A stretch of 64,000 bases of DNA from Succinatimonas sp. CAG:777. Lineage in GTDB: Bacteria; Pseudomonadota; Gammaproteobacteria; Enterobacterales; Succinivibrionaceae. Of the stretch, positions 63,084 through 64,000 are shown in pieces. A program made the translations under genes and the position numbers. Numbering within the stretch: position 1 is the first letter of the stretch; each line of letters opens with the position of its first letter. The stretch is from the NCBI GenBank assembly GCA_000431835.1, contig HF987965.1, forward strand, positions 62,001-126,000. Reading direction: 5' to 3'. The notes beneath the pieces are model-generated. The model worked only from the letters and a program-made list of their open reading frames with translations. It had not been told where the DNA came from and made no database searches.

Positions 63084-64000
63084 ATGCCACATCTGAAATA
63101 CAAAGGAATACATATAGCAGCTCTTGCATGTGCAGTTCCATCTAATATTCAAAAGATTGAATTAAACCCTGATGCTGAAAATTACTCTTATATGAAGTCT
63201 TTTGTAAAGCAAATTGGTATTAGTCAAAGACACATTTCTTTGACTGAGCAAACTTGTTTGGACACGGGGTATGTTGCAGCTGTGGCAGCTTTGAAAAAAG
63301 CAGATTTAGAAGCTAAAGATTTAGATGCTGTAGTTTTTCTGACTCAAACACCAGATTTTAATCCTGGTACCTCAAATTCTATTTTAATTCAGCATCGGTT
63401 AAATATGCGAAAAAACGTATTAGCCTTTGATGTCCCTTTAGGTTGTTCTGCTTTTCCGTACGGATTAAACATTTGCTCATCGCTTATGAGTCAACCTTCG
63501 ATTAACAAAGTGTTGATGCTTATAGGAGATTCTCACTGGTGCGACTATCCTAATAAAGAGGCTTTACTTGCGTCAGAAAAGTTTCTGAATGGAGAATCAA
63601 CAACTGCTGTTATATTGGATAAATATGGAAATGATGAGTTTGATATTTCTCTATACACAGATGGTTCAGGGTATAAATATTTATTTAGACCTAGTTTGGG
63701 GATCAGAAATGAATGGAGAAAATTTTCAAGAGGTTGTCTTCCAAATGGAACTGTTGTAGATGTTGGTGAGTATATGGATGGAATAGAAATCACATCTTTT
63801 GCTACGACAACTGTTGTTGATTCATTGAAAGAATTTCTTAAAGATAGGAATGAAACTGTAGATAATTATGACGGAATTGTCTTACATCAGGCTAATAAGC
63901 AAATTGTTAAAACAATTGCAAAACGATTAAAAATCGACATGTCTAAGGTTCCTATATCTTTGGATAAATATGGAAATACTGATGGAGCAACAGTGACAAC
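63084..64000 (+). CDS. 3-oxoacyl-ACP synthase III-like enzyme 3 (cut by window end)
   Basis: The frame is open from the ATG at 63084 (MPHLKYKGIHIAALACAVPS) to the last base, 305 codons, with no stop. The active Cys is in FDVPLGCSAFPYG and His in IVLHQANKQIVK. The Asn is in SLDKYGNTDGAT, and the C terminus is outside the window. It is the third KAS III of the cluster and the most similar to FabH-like glycan-cluster enzymes of the GCSAFPYG type. Confidence 0.85.
   Translation, partial: MPHLKYKGIHIAALACAVPSNIQKIELNPDAENYSYMKSFVKQIGISQRHISLTEQTCLDTGYVAAVAALKKADLEAKDLDAVVFLTQTPDFNPGTSNSILIQHRLNMRKNVLAFDVPLGCSAFPYGLNICSSLMSQPSINKVLMLIGDSHWCDYPNKEALLASEKFLNGESTTAVILDKYGNDEFDISLYTDGSGYKYLFRPSLGIRNEWRKFSRGCLPNGTVVDVGEYMDGIEITSFATTTVVDSLKEFLKDRNETVDNYDGIVLHQANKQIVKTIAKRLKIDMSKVPISLDKYGNTDGATVT

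Overview
The window looks like chromosomal DNA of a low-GC, flagellated gammaproteobacterium. The supporting signs are the ffh–rpsP–rimM–trmD–rplS block, mutH/rppH/ptsP/thyA, sdhE–srmB, accBC–aroQ, glyA–ribDEH–nusB–thiL, a MotX homologue and an initiator tRNA very like that of E. coli. An Aeromonadales/Succinivibrionaceae-type host fits the base composition and gene set, but that is inference and was not tested by a search.

Layout. 1–5 kb: motX, then the ffh–rplS translation operon with leader hairpins. 5–8 kb: an eroded stretch with a frameshifted HxlR regulator, an IS-associated DUF6431-like remnant, an M20 peptidase pseudogene and a tandem pair of unknown paralogues. 8–10 kb: tRNA-fMet, a one-domain CBM48 protein and mutH. 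10–18 kb: rppH–ptsP–thyA, sdhE–srmB, nagA–rpiR. 18–38.5 kb: a defence island. 38.5–48.3 kb: a phosphoesterase, accBC–aroQ, and glyA–ribDEH–nusB–thiL–FKBP. 48.6–50.7 kb: a broken AAA-ATPase-like/PD-(D/E)XK gene with mosaic duplications. 50.8–52.7 kb: dsbD. 53.3 kb to the end: a biosynthetic cluster with an adenylation domain, three ACPs, three KAS III enzymes (the last cut by the window edge), an SDR, an esterase, a radical SAM enzyme, an AAC(3)-family acyltransferase and a formyltransferase. It plausibly builds a small acyl group for an amino-sugar or flagellar glycan.

The most interesting part is the defence island. A minus-strand operon encodes a type III-D-like CRISPR effector: HD-less Cas10 with GGDD, several Csm3/Cas7-type RAMPs, Csx10 and a Csx19-like subunit. 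It is headed by a Can1-like CARF nuclease interrupted by one in-frame TAA. Convergent to it are cas6 and a CARF-like + AAA+ (sigma-54 activator) + Fis-HTH protein. Divergent from cas6 is a DHH-family phosphoesterase that could degrade the oligoadenylate signal. About 13 kb downstream of the activator gene lies a textbook −24/−12 sigma-54 promoter (35479–35496) with a perfect dyad about 175 bp upstream of the predicted start site. It faces a run of very small membrane-protein genes. The model I infer is that Cas10 makes a cyclic oligoadenylate, the CARF activator binds it, and sigma-54 RNA polymerase then expresses small membrane effectors. No CRISPR array and no cas1/cas2 are visible in the window.
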